Of a stretch of DNA of 12,989 bases, positions 1 to 6,591 are shown one piece after another. Position 1 is the stretch's first letter, and each line of letters starts with the position of its first letter. The notes beneath the pieces are model-generated. The model did no database searches and was not told where the DNA came from. It was given only the letters and a program-made list of their open reading frames with translations. Position numbers and translations under genes: made by a program. This DNA comes from Clostridia bacterium (GTDB taxonomy: Bacteria; Bacillota_A; Clostridia; Oscillospirales; Acutalibacteraceae): assembly GCA_017547865.1 (NCBI GenBank), contig JAFYOA010000287.1, positions 1 to 12,989 on the forward strand. Reading direction: 5' to 3'.

Positions 1-30
1 ACCATCAAGTACTTCGCTGAACTCGCCTAA
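1..30 (+). CDS. C-terminal tail of an upstream gene (partial)
   Basis: The window opens inside a plus-strand reading frame that gives TIKYFAELA and then a TAA stop at 28-30. A strong plus-strand terminator follows 19 bases later, which supports a real gene end. Nine residues are too few to name a family. The gene converges on the OB-fold gene on the other strand. Confidence 0.55.
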   Translation, partial: TIKYFAELA

Positions 31-49
31 TTGCATTACTGCATAATCG

Positions 50-82
50 CAGCCGCTCTCTTTACGAGGGCGGCTGTTTTTT
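50..82 (+). terminator. Rho-independent terminator of the upstream gene
   Basis: The arm AGCCGCTCTC (51-60) pairs with GAGGGCGGCT (66-75) around a TTTAC loop, with one G-T wobble, and is extended by a C50-G76 pair. Six T residues follow on the plus strand. It lies 19 bases after the TAA at 28-30. Confidence 0.85.
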
Positions 83-91
83 GTGTTATAT

Positions 92-120
92 AAAAATGCC
101 GCAAGCTTTTGGCCTGCGGC
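92..120 (-). terminator. Terminator of the OB-fold / GRE1 transcript
   Basis: GCCGCA (98-103) pairs with TGCGGC (115-120), with an inner GC/GC continuation and a short loop. Read on the minus strand, an ATTTTT tract follows (92-97). It lies just after the stop of the OB-fold gene at 135 and stands back to back with the terminator of the converging gene. Confidence 0.75.
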
Positions 121-134
121 GTTTTGCATTTCGG

Positions 135-566
135 TTATTTTTCAACGGAAAGAAGTTCGCTGAACTTCATGACAATGCCGGAAACATTGCTGAGCACCAA
201 ATAATTGGCGCGAATCACCACACGGTCGCCCACAGAAACCTGCTGCAGCACGTCATCGGTGGGGAAAATACAGTGGGCGCAGCAGCGGCCGTCTTCTGTA
301 TCAGAAAGCCGGACGGTGGGAAGATTGTGGATATCCCGCATGACCGCGATGGCCACGCCGGTCACGTCGAAGCGTTTGTCTTCGTAGATCTTCAGGCTGC
401 CGTGGGGGTCTTTTTCAAAGGCGGCAAGCAAATCGGCGGCTTCCAGGGGTGCAGTCTGTCCTTCCAGCATGGGAGAAGGGGTGGTCTGAATTATTCTGGT
501 CTTTTCGTCTGAAGGGTGTTCGGGGAAGAACACCACGCCGGCGGGGAATTTGTGAGTGGAACTCAT
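135..566 (-). CDS. Small OB-fold (tRNA_anti-like) protein
   Basis: This 143-residue protein of unknown role has a C-terminal half resembling the tRNA_anti-like/OB-fold family. A helix 'DLLAAFEKD' (about 45-53) leads to 'RFDVTGVAIAV' (65-75), a beta-rich middle, and 'SVGDRVVIRANY' (111-122), the Gly-Asp turn usual before the fourth strand of an OB barrel. The first 40 residues look disordered and proline-rich. I see no signal peptide or membrane segment. Cysteines 95, 96 and 99 (CCAHC) could bind a metal, but this is speculative. The ATG at 566 is preceded by GGAGG (573-577) with 6-base spacing. The gene lies 56 bases after the GRE1 stop with only a weak -10 (TATAAA, 591-596), so co-transcription with GRE1 is likely. 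OB folds of this type bind nucleic acid or small ligands; no function is assigned. Confidence 0.75.
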   Translation of the reverse strand: MSSTHKFPAGVVFFPEHPSDEKTRIIQTTPSPMLEGQTAPLEAADLLAAFEKDPHGSLKIYEDKRFDVTGVAIAVMRDIHNLPTVRLSDTEDGRCCAHCIFPTDDVLQQVSVGDRVVIRANYLVLSNVSGIVMKFSELLSVEK

Positions 567-622
567 ACGGTGCCTCCGTTTGTTGTGTTATTTATAGTAC
601 GCCTGTTAGATGCTGTTTTTAC

Positions 623-2608
623 TTAGTACTCTGTGCGTTCCAGCACGCTTTGTTTCAATGCGGGGGAGAGGCGGTTGAAATATTCGCTGTAGCCGCCGAT
701 ACGCACCACCAGGTTGCGGTGGGCATCCGGGTTTGCCATGGCGTCCAGAATCTCTTCTCTGGAGATGCAGCTGATCTGCAGCTGCATGCCGCCTTTTTCG
801 AAGAACCCGCTGACCAAAGGTTTCAGCATGGTGGAAAGGTGCTCTTTCTTCATGCGCATGTTCAGAATCGGCGTGCCGATCACGCGGTTCAGCGGCAGTT
901 TTGCCACGGAATTCAGCAGCGCGGTGGGGCCTTTGATGTCGTTGCCGTGAATGGCGCCCATGGAATCGCACAGGGGAGCACCGCAGCAACGGCCATCGGG
1001 GGTGGCACCAACGCCCATGCCGGCGCCCACATAGGTGGTGAACTGATTGGCCACGGGGAAGAAACGGCCGCGGGGGTAGCAGGTACGCTCGTCAAAAGCA
1101 TCGAAGATGATCTTTGCCAGCCGTGCGCCCAGCAGGTCGGCGCGGTCATCGTCCACACCGTAGCAAGGGCAGGTGCGCGCTTCTGCCAGGAAAACCGGGT
1201 CGCGGGTGTCCATTTTTTCAATCAGCTCGGCAGCGGTGTAGCGGTTTTTCTCGTACACCAGCGTGCGGATGACCGAAAGCGAATCGATTACGTTGATCAG
1301 ACCCGCCACGTTGATGACGCTCCAATAGTACCGTGCGCCGTCGTCGTTGAAATCCCGCTGCTTGTCAATGCAGTCATCTACAAACAGGGTGTGAATGGGC
1401 TGGGGACGGTACAGTGCACGGGTGCGGCGGTATTCGTTGAGAAGATCCATCGTTTCCACAATGACCTTGCAGATCTGCGCGGTAAGGCCGGTGAAAAAAG
1501 ACTCAAAATCGCTGCATTCTGCCAGGTGTTCGCGCATATAGCCGTCGAAAATCAAAGCGGTGTTGATGCCGGCGTCATCAGAACCAACGGCGGAAATGCC
1601 TTCCAGCATGGTCTCGGTGCAGCCGCCAAAGGCAAGGCGGGACCAGTCCGCTTCGGGGATTTCGGGCATAAGAGAACGCAGGCGGGCCATGTACTGTTCG
1701 TAGTTGTACAGGGCAGGCTGGCCGCAGCTGGTACCCAGAGAAGCATACACTTCCTGCCAGATATCATCCGGCATATCCGGTTTGACAAGCAGCTGCAGGT
1801 TGGGACGGCGGCCGTTCTGAATGGCGCGGATGCACTGTCTGGTGATCTCGTTGTAGTTCGGGCCAAGGGGGCCGGACCAACCGTCGTTGGCATCCACATG
1901 GCTGAACAGCTCCCGAATGAGCTCCACGATATCTTCGCCGTTAAAATACGGCACCAGGTTGCGGTCCAGCGCGCCGATATCATCGCAGCCATCCACGTAG
2001 AACACAAAGTTCCACGCCACCAGGGCTTCGTAAATGTTTCGGGGGGAGTGTTCGGGCACGTATTCCAGTGCCTCGATCAGGTCGGCGGGGGCATTCACTT
2101 CCCGCAGGTGTGCCACACAGCGGCGGCGGTAGGTTTCAATGCCGTCCAGCAGAATCAGCATGGCTTCGCGGAAGTCACCTTCGGGCAAAGCGGTGACCCG
2201 GGCGCGGTAGCCGGCAAGGCCTTCGGCCAGAATTCTTTTATAATTGATAAAGCAATGGGTGTAGCCGTTGCCGCCCACCAGGTGGGGCGTATCCAGGGCG
2301 GTGACTTTTGCGGTCTCCGCGGCCATGGCGGCGTGGCCTTCCTCTGTTTTTTCGCGCAGCATCTGCCAGTTGGCGGCATAGGTAAAGGAATAATCCGGCC
2401 GCACGGCAATGTGGGCCGTGCCTGCGTTTCTGCGGATATTCTCCCCGCAGGGGTACAGGCGTCCGCCGTCGTAGGGGGTCAGGGCGGCTTCCTCAAAATA
2501 GCGACGCTGGGCATTGGCATAGCGCACCAGCGGAGCACGGTCCGGGTACTCAAAAAGACCGGCAGCGTAGGGCTCTTCCACAGATACAAACAATGCATGC
2601 AAATCCAT
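623..2608 (-). CDS. Glycyl radical enzyme 1 (PFL-like, short, substrate unknown)
   Basis: A member of the pyruvate formate-lyase/glycyl radical superfamily, cytoplasmic and oxygen-sensitive. Numbering from the ATG at 2608 (661 residues), the C-terminal glycyl radical motif is RIGGYSEYF, with the radical glycine at 639. The thiyl-radical cysteine is C330 in GGCTE, followed by E332. Cys-x-Glu is the arrangement of diol-dehydratase-type members such as glycerol, propanediol and hydroxyproline dehydratases and choline lyase, where the Glu is a base; formate lyases have Cys-Cys instead. The usual ATPDGR segment is at 535-540. At 661 residues it is clearly shorter than the roughly 750-850 of characterised members; the N-terminal region appears reduced. 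The frame extends to a GTG at 2620, but that GTG lies inside the ribosome binding site, so ATG 2608 is preferred. No activating radical-SAM enzyme is adjacent. A lyase or dehydratase is likeliest; the substrate is unknown. Confidence 0.92.
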   Translation of the reverse strand: MDLHALFVSVEEPYAAGLFEYPDRAPLVRYANAQRRYFEEAALTPYDGGRLYPCGENIRRNAGTAHIAVRPDYSFTYAANWQMLREKTEEGHAAMAAETAKVTALDTPHLVGGNGYTHCFINYKRILAEGLAGYRARVTALPEGDFREAMLILLDGIETYRRRCVAHLREVNAPADLIEALEYVPEHSPRNIYEALVAWNFVFYVDGCDDIGALDRNLVPYFNGEDIVELIRELFSHVDANDGWSGPLGPNYNEITRQCIRAIQNGRRPNLQLLVKPDMPDDIWQEVYASLGTSCGQPALYNYEQYMARLRSLMPEIPEADWSRLAFGGCTETMLEGISAVGSDDAGINTALIFDGYMREHLAECSDFESFFTGLTAQICKVIVETMDLLNEYRRTRALYRPQPIHTLFVDDCIDKQRDFNDDGARYYWSVINVAGLINVIDSLSVIRTLVYEKNRYTAAELIEKMDTRDPVFLAEARTCPCYGVDDDRADLLGARLAKIIFDAFDERTCYPRGRFFPVANQFTTYVGAGMGVGATPDGRCCGAPLCDSMGAIHGNDIKGPTALLNSVAKLPLNRVIGTPILNMRMKKEHLSTMLKPLVSGFFEKGGMQLQISCISREEILDAMANPDAHRNLVVRIGGYSEYFNRLSPALKQSVLERTEY

Positions 2609-2616
2609 AAACGCAC

Positions 2617-2623
2617 TCACCTC
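2617..2623 (-). promoter_or_regulatory. Ribosome binding site deciding the GRE1 start
   Basis: GAGGTGA on the minus strand sits 8 bases before ATG 2608. The in-frame GTG at 2620 is part of this same GAGGTG, so it cannot be the start served by it. This trims four residues from the longest frame. Confidence 0.75.
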
Positions 2624-2643
2624 AAATGATAAGTTCTGTCATC

Positions 2644-2672
2644 ACTGTAACACACTTTGCGTGGTTTCGCAA
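2644..2672 (-). promoter_or_regulatory. Promoter of GRE1 (TTGCGA-17-TACAGT)
   Basis: On the minus strand TTGCGA (2667-2672) and TACAGT (2644-2649) are separated by 17 bases, placing transcription start near 2637 and the ribosome binding site about 15 bases later. It lies in the 83-base gap behind the glycosidase-like gene, so GRE1 can be expressed on its own. The -35 is not the usual TTGACA and overlaps a LacI/CcpA-like operator. Confidence 0.55.
2654..2672. repeat. Inverted TTGCG/CGCAA pair upstream of GRE1
   Basis: On the plus strand TTGCG (2658-2662) and CGCAA (2668-2672) are perfect inverted 5-mers separated by six bases, inside the promoter spacer and -35. The flanking ACTTTGCGT (2654-2662) recurs as its reverse complement at 7547-7555 upstream of the UroD-like gene. 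Confidence 0.35.
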
Positions 2673-2682
2673 GCGTTTTCAA
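2668..2682 (-). promoter_or_regulatory. cre-like / LacI-family operator over the GRE1 -35
   Basis: On the minus strand TTGAAAACGCTTGCG matches the CcpA cre consensus WTGNAANCGNWNNCW at every fixed position except the last (14 of 15 positions counting N). Its right half is the -35 region, so a bound repressor would block polymerase. It could equally be read by a local LacI-family regulator. Confidence 0.5.
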
Positions 2683-2691
2683 AGGGTTTGG

Positions 2692-4290
2692 TCACTCTGT
2701 TTTTGCAAAGCGAAAACCGTTGATCTCCACATCGCACACGCCATCGCTGACATAAAAGCCCACCCGGCCGGTCGTGGTTTCCGGCAGCAGGTACGTCTGC
2801 ACATACAGGCCGTCAATGTACAGCTCAAAGTAATCCAAACGGGCCAAAAGCTTAAACGTGTGGCGGCGCCCATGGCGAATGCCGGCATACGCGGCGTGAC
2901 CATAGGGGCCTACGGTGTCTTCGTAGTCAAATTCCGCTGTGCCGCGCAGTGCGCCGGTGCGCCCGGTGGCCAGTGCGTGGCCGGCGTGCCGGTAAATGTC
3001 TTTTTCTGTGATTTTGCGGTCGGCATACCGGAAAAGCCCGCTGCGGGTCACGCCCAATGTGTCGGCGTACATCATCGCCCCTTCGCCGGGTGTGCCTTCA
3101 AAATAGAAGCCAACACCGCCCGCGTGGTGGTGGGTGGCGATTTTGGTGCGGTTTTCTTTGCAGATAAACGAGCCTTCCAGCAGCAGCCCGCGTTCGCGCT
3201 CCAGTACAGGTGCGCTCAGCAGCAAAACGCCGTCCCGGGAGGCGGAAATATGGTAGGTGTTTTCGCCGGTCTGCTCCACGGCATCTCGTTCGTTTCGTAC
3301 GCCGGGGTGGGGATGTGCTTCCGAAAGAGAAAGCTGCAGCGGCTCGGTGCGGTCAAACAGTTTTTCGTTTTCTTCCCAATAGCCCAGCCGCAGCTGTTTG
3401 TTTTCGCACAGCACACGTTTCAGCGGGGCAATGGCAAAATTGCGGGAAGGGATCTCCGGCAGGTGGTCGTGGCTCAGCCATTGGGTGAGCAGCAGGTCTT
3501 CTCCCCGGCGGCAGGTGTGGCCAAGCCAGGTGATATCCCGCCGGCTGTTGCCGGTCATGCGGAATTTTTCCAGCGAAGGATAAAACGGACCGAAGGGGCT
3601 TTTGCCCACAAAGGTATACATGGAATAGCCGTAGCTGTCCATGTACAGGCGCCCGGTCATGGAGAGATAGTAGTCTCCATCGATTTTTTCGATGAAATTC
3701 ATCTCCATGTGCTGCGAGGGGATCTCGCCCCATTCGATCACGGCCGGTTTTAAGATCTCCCAATGCAGGCCGTCGTAACTGCGCAGCATGCCCGGGCCGG
3801 GTTCGCTGATCTCATCCCGGGGTTCGGAGGAAATATAACCATAGTAAACAGGGTTCCCATCGGCATCTGCATCGTCAAGAATGACCATTTCATCCCAGCG
3901 TTCCCGGTAAATGCTGCGGTCCGGCAGCACATCGTAAGAAGCGCCCATGTATTCCCACTCTTTAAAATCCACGGTGCGGTAAATTTTAAAATGCACACCC
4001 TGCTGCGGATTGGAGCAGGTGGGGTAGTAATAGAAATACGTTCCGATCTTTTTTACGCAAAAACCGGCGTGCGCTCCGGGTACAGGGTTGGCAAACTCCG
4101 CCAGCCGTTCAAAGTGAACACCGTCTGCCGAGCGGTAAATATCCAGCGCGGTGGCCCGCAGACCTTTCATATCCTGCCCTTCGGCACGTTTTCCGCTGCC
4201 AAAAAACGCATAAAAATATCCGTCTTCATACAGCATGAAATTTTCCCAAACTTTTTTATCTTTTATGTTGTATACAGGGCTGAGCAGCAT
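2692..4290 (-). CDS. Five-bladed beta-propeller glycoside hydrolase-like protein
   Basis: A 532-residue cytoplasmic protein (no signal peptide) with an N-terminal propeller like GH43/GH32/GH117-type glycosidases and a C-terminal beta-sandwich. Propeller blades show as repeats of a Ser/Thr-Asp...W pattern: IYRSADGVHFERL (51-63), IYRTVDFKEWEYM (103-115) and MLRSYDGLHWEIL (168-180). Candidate acidic catalytic residues by position are E16 in WENF, D134/E135 in RWDEM and E196 in HMEMNF. The classical GH32 WMNDPNG and RDP motifs are absent, so exact family and activity are uncertain. Residues about 340-530 resemble the GH32 C-terminal or LamG jelly roll, with 'FELYIDGLYV' near 488-497. The second in-frame ATG (4290) is chosen because it is 7 bases from the AAAGGAG; the first (4296) is only 1 base away. 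It diverges from GRE2. A role trimming a sugar or glycoside consumed with the radical enzymes is inferred. Confidence 0.8.
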   Translation of the reverse strand: MLLSPVYNIKDKKVWENFMLYEDGYFYAFFGSGKRAEGQDMKGLRATALDIYRSADGVHFERLAEFANPVPGAHAGFCVKKIGTYFYYYPTCSNPQQGVHFKIYRTVDFKEWEYMGASYDVLPDRSIYRERWDEMVILDDADADGNPVYYGYISSEPRDEISEPGPGMLRSYDGLHWEILKPAVIEWGEIPSQHMEMNFIEKIDGDYYLSMTGRLYMDSYGYSMYTFVGKSPFGPFYPSLEKFRMTGNSRRDITWLGHTCRRGEDLLLTQWLSHDHLPEIPSRNFAIAPLKRVLCENKQLRLGYWEENEKLFDRTEPLQLSLSEAHPHPGVRNERDAVEQTGENTYHISASRDGVLLLSAPVLERERGLLLEGSFICKENRTKIATHHHAGGVGFYFEGTPGEGAMMYADTLGVTRSGLFRYADRKITEKDIYRHAGHALATGRTGALRGTAEFDYEDTVGPYGHAAYAGIRHGRRHTFKLLARLDYFELYIDGLYVQTYLLPETTTGRVGFYVSDGVCDVEINGFRFAKTE

Positions 4291-4297
4291 AGCCATT

Positions 4298-4304
4298 CTC
4301 CTTT
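4298..4304 (-). promoter_or_regulatory. Ribosome binding site deciding the glycosidase-like start
   Basis: AAAGGAG on the minus strand is followed after one base by ATG 4296 and after seven bases by in-frame ATG 4290. Only the second has workable spacing, so the protein loses its first two residues. Confidence 0.75.
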
Positions 4305-4320
4305 GCCGGTTGGTAGCCTA

Positions 4321-4349
4321 AATATAACTGAAAATATGAAAAAAAGCAA
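4321..4349 (-). promoter_or_regulatory. Promoter of the glycosidase-like gene (TTGCTT-17-TATATT)
   Basis: On the minus strand TTGCTT (4344-4349) and TATATT (4321-4326) are 17 bases apart. The -35 is overlapped by AAACGATTGC, a relaxed LacI-type core resembling AAACGCTTGC at the same place in the GRE1 promoter. It is divergent from the GRE2 promoter 46 bases away. Confidence 0.6.
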
Positions 4350-4359
4350 TCGTTTCGCC

Positions 4360-4376
4360 TCCAACTTTTGGTTGGA
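4360..4376. promoter_or_regulatory. Inverted repeat between divergent promoters
   Basis: TCCAAC (4360-4365) and GTTGGA (4371-4376) form a perfect 6-bp inverted repeat with a TTTTG centre. It lies between the two -35 boxes of the glycosidase-like gene and GRE2, with no T-tract to make it a terminator. It is a candidate operator for a shared regulator. Confidence 0.4.
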
Positions 4377-4395
4377 AATTTAATTCGCTGTGGGA

Positions 4396-4424
4396 TTGCG
4401 CTTGCGTTTCTTTTTCGTTATAAT
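4396..4424 (+). promoter_or_regulatory. Promoter of GRE2 (TTGCGC-17-TATAAT)
   Basis: TTGCGC (4396-4401) and a perfect TATAAT (4419-4424) are 17 bases apart. The ribosome binding site lies 16 bases after the -10, so the leader is very short. The same -35, spacer length and -10-to-AGGAG distance recur upstream of the UroD-like gene. Confidence 0.7.
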
Positions 4425-4455
4425 ACGGTTGAAAGCCAAAAAGGAGGCCGAAACA

Positions 4456-6543
4456 ATGGAACGAGTGGAACGTCTGCGCCTGAAAGCGCTGGAGCCGGTG
4501 ATCAGCCGGGATGAATTTTACTACCATTTTTATACATATTACACCACCCACCCCATGGAAACAAAGGCGGCACAGTATGCCGAAGCCTTTTACTATGCTT
4601 TTTCCCGCCTTACGCCTTCCATTCCGGAGGACGAACTGATCGTCGGCAACTGCATCAATACCCTTACGGCCGAAGAGCAGGCGGAGTGGAACGAGAAATT
4701 GCTGCCCGCAACAGATGCGATCCGCGGTGCCAGCCGTTATGGCCAGGATTCCCACATGTCCATCGATTATGAGCTCCTGCTGGAAAAGGGTCTGCGGGGC
4801 ATCATTGCACAGGTGGAAGACCACCTTGTCGCCTGCGAAGAAGAGAAGAAGCCGTTCTACCTGGCCTGTAAGCGCTGCATGGAAGCGGTGATCGCCCATG
4901 CGGAAAATTACGCTGCCGAAGCAGAAAAGCAGGCAGAGACCGCTGCCCCCGCTCGCCGGGAAGAACTGCTGAACATTGCAAAAATTTGCCGCAAAGTGCC
5001 TGCAGAACCGGCAGAGAGCTTTTACGAAGCCGTGCAGGCGGCGAACTTTATCACCCACTGCCTGTCGCTGAATCCCCTGCGCATCAATAACCAGCTGTTC
5101 CAGCCCGGCCACCCGGACCGCTACCTGTGGCCCTATTATGAGCGCGACCGCAAAAACGGCACCCTTACCAAAGAATTTGCCCAGCTGCTGCTGGATTGCT
5201 ATGCCATTCAGATCGATATGCGCGTGCCCAACAGCCTGGCCTGCGGCTACATGGTGGGCGGCCGGGATGAAAACGGCAACATCGTGGAAAACGAACTGAC
5301 CTATATGTGCATGCAGGTCATCGATGACATTCGGCTGGTGTACCCCGGCGTGGGCCTGTGCTGGACCGAAGGCATGACCGACGCCTGCCTGGAAACCGCC
5401 TGCGAAATTCTCTCCCATGGGCGTTCGCACCCGGCGATTTTCAACGATGACATCATTACCCGCGGCCTGATGAGTTACGGCATGCCGGAAAAAGAAGCCC
5501 ACAGCTACATTCATTCCACCTGCGTGGAGATCACCCCGGTGGCTTCTTCCAATGTATGGGTGGCCAGCCCCTATACCAATATGCCCCAGCTGCTGCTGGA
5601 TGTGCTGGACAAAGACTACGAAGATTTTGATGCGCTGTTTGCTGCGGTGCTGGCTCATTTGGACGAGCGGATCCGCACCAACTACGAAGCGTATAACCGC
5701 ATGCGGGCGGAAAAAGCCAACGACTGCATGAATCCGCTGCTCTCCTGCCTTGTAAACGATTGTCTGGAGCGCGGGCTGGATATTGAATGCGGCGGCGCCC
5801 GGTACAACTGGATCATGCCCAGTTTTGTGGGCGTGGCCAACCTGGTGGATTCGCTGTACGCGGTGAAGCACAGCGTGTTTGATACAAAAGAGCTGACCAT
5901 GGACGAACTGCGGGCGGCACTTGCCTGCAATTTTGAGGGCTGCGAGCCCCTGCGCCTGCGCCTGCTCAACGGCATTGCCAAGTACGGCAACGACATCGAC
6001 GAAGTGGACCGCTATTTCGCCATGATCACCGACCACATCATTGCGGAATGCGAAAAGTACACCCTGCCGTTCTCCAGCGGCCGGCTTATTCCCAGTGTAT
6101 TCTGCTGGGTGAAGCACGAGCAGTTCGGCAAAGTGACCGGTGCCACCCCGGACGGCCGCCCGGCGGGCTTCCCCTTGGGCGACGGTTCCGGCCCCTGCCA
6201 GGGCAGAGAACTCAACGGTCCCACGGCCTCCATCCTCTCTTCCACCAAGTGGGAACACCACAAGATGATCGGCGGCGTGGCGGTGAATATGAAGTTTGCC
6301 AAAAAGTCTCTGGGGCCTCATTCCATTGCCACCATGGCCAATTTGGTGAAGACCTATATGGCCCGCGGCGGGTTTGAAATGCAGATCAACGTGGTGGACC
6401 AGGAGACCCTGCTGAAAGCTCAAAAGACCCCGGAGGCTTACAAAGACCTGGTGGTGCGCATTGGCGGCTACAGCGATTATTTTGTAAAACTTTCTCCCGA
6501 AATGCAGGCAGAAGTGATCCTGCGCACAGCACACGAAGCGTAA
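4456..6543 (+). CDS. Glycyl radical enzyme 2 (PFL-like, short, substrate unknown)
   Basis: Second glycyl radical enzyme, 695 residues from ATG 4456. AAAAAGGAGG (4438-4447 region) precedes this ATG with good spacing; the frame runs back to a GTG at 4390, upstream of the promoter, so that start is rejected. The radical motif RIGGYSDYF places the glycine at 671. The thiyl cysteine is C356 in STCVE, with E358 giving the Cys-x-Glu pair of dehydratase/lyase-type members rather than the Cys-Cys of formate lyase. GATPDGR is at 562-568. It is related to but distinct from GRE1, is also shorter than most characterised members, and lacks any encapsulation-peptide-like extension at the N-terminus. No activating enzyme is adjacent. 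The strong promoter suggests it is highly inducible. Likely a C-O or C-C cleaving radical lyase or dehydratase; the substrate cannot be read from the sequence. Confidence 0.93.
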   Translation: MERVERLRLKALEPVISRDEFYYHFYTYYTTHPMETKAAQYAEAFYYAFSRLTPSIPEDELIVGNCINTLTAEEQAEWNEKLLPATDAIRGASRYGQDSHMSIDYELLLEKGLRGIIAQVEDHLVACEEEKKPFYLACKRCMEAVIAHAENYAAEAEKQAETAAPARREELLNIAKICRKVPAEPAESFYEAVQAANFITHCLSLNPLRINNQLFQPGHPDRYLWPYYERDRKNGTLTKEFAQLLLDCYAIQIDMRVPNSLACGYMVGGRDENGNIVENELTYMCMQVIDDIRLVYPGVGLCWTEGMTDACLETACEILSHGRSHPAIFNDDIITRGLMSYGMPEKEAHSYIHSTCVEITPVASSNVWVASPYTNMPQLLLDVLDKDYEDFDALFAAVLAHLDERIRTNYEAYNRMRAEKANDCMNPLLSCLVNDCLERGLDIECGGARYNWIMPSFVGVANLVDSLYAVKHSVFDTKELTMDELRAALACNFEGCEPLRLRLLNGIAKYGNDIDEVDRYFAMITDHIIAECEKYTLPFSSGRLIPSVFCWVKHEQFGKVTGATPDGRPAGFPLGDGSGPCQGRELNGPTASILSSTKWEHHKMIGGVAVNMKFAKKSLGPHSIATMANLVKTYMARGGFEMQINVVDQETLLKAQKTPEAYKDLVVRIGGYSDYFVKLSPEMQAEVILRTAHEA

Positions 6544-6547
6544 AACA

Positions 6548-6590
6548 TAAAAAATTCCCCCGGCGGCCCTGCGGCTGTTCGGGGGAATCG
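6548..6590 (-). terminator. Terminator between convergent GRE2 and kinase genes
   Basis: ATTCCCCCG (6554-6562) and CGGGGGAAT (6580-6588) form a perfect 9-bp stem. On the minus strand it is followed by six T residues, the classic end of the kinase transcript. On the plus strand the tail is only CGTTTATT, so it probably ends GRE2 transcripts less well. Confidence 0.85.
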
Positions 6591-6591
6591 T

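Noticed and set aside
449..2629. 726-residue plus-strand open frame opposite GRE1
   Set aside because: It is the antisense shadow of GRE1. It has no ribosome binding site or family motifs, and the composition (Gly/Ala/His/Val-rich) is typical of a reverse-frame reading of GC-rich codons.
4318..6534. 738-residue minus-strand open frame opposite GRE2
   Set aside because: Same reason: GRE2 carries clear catalytic motifs on the plus strand, while this frame has none and no start signal.
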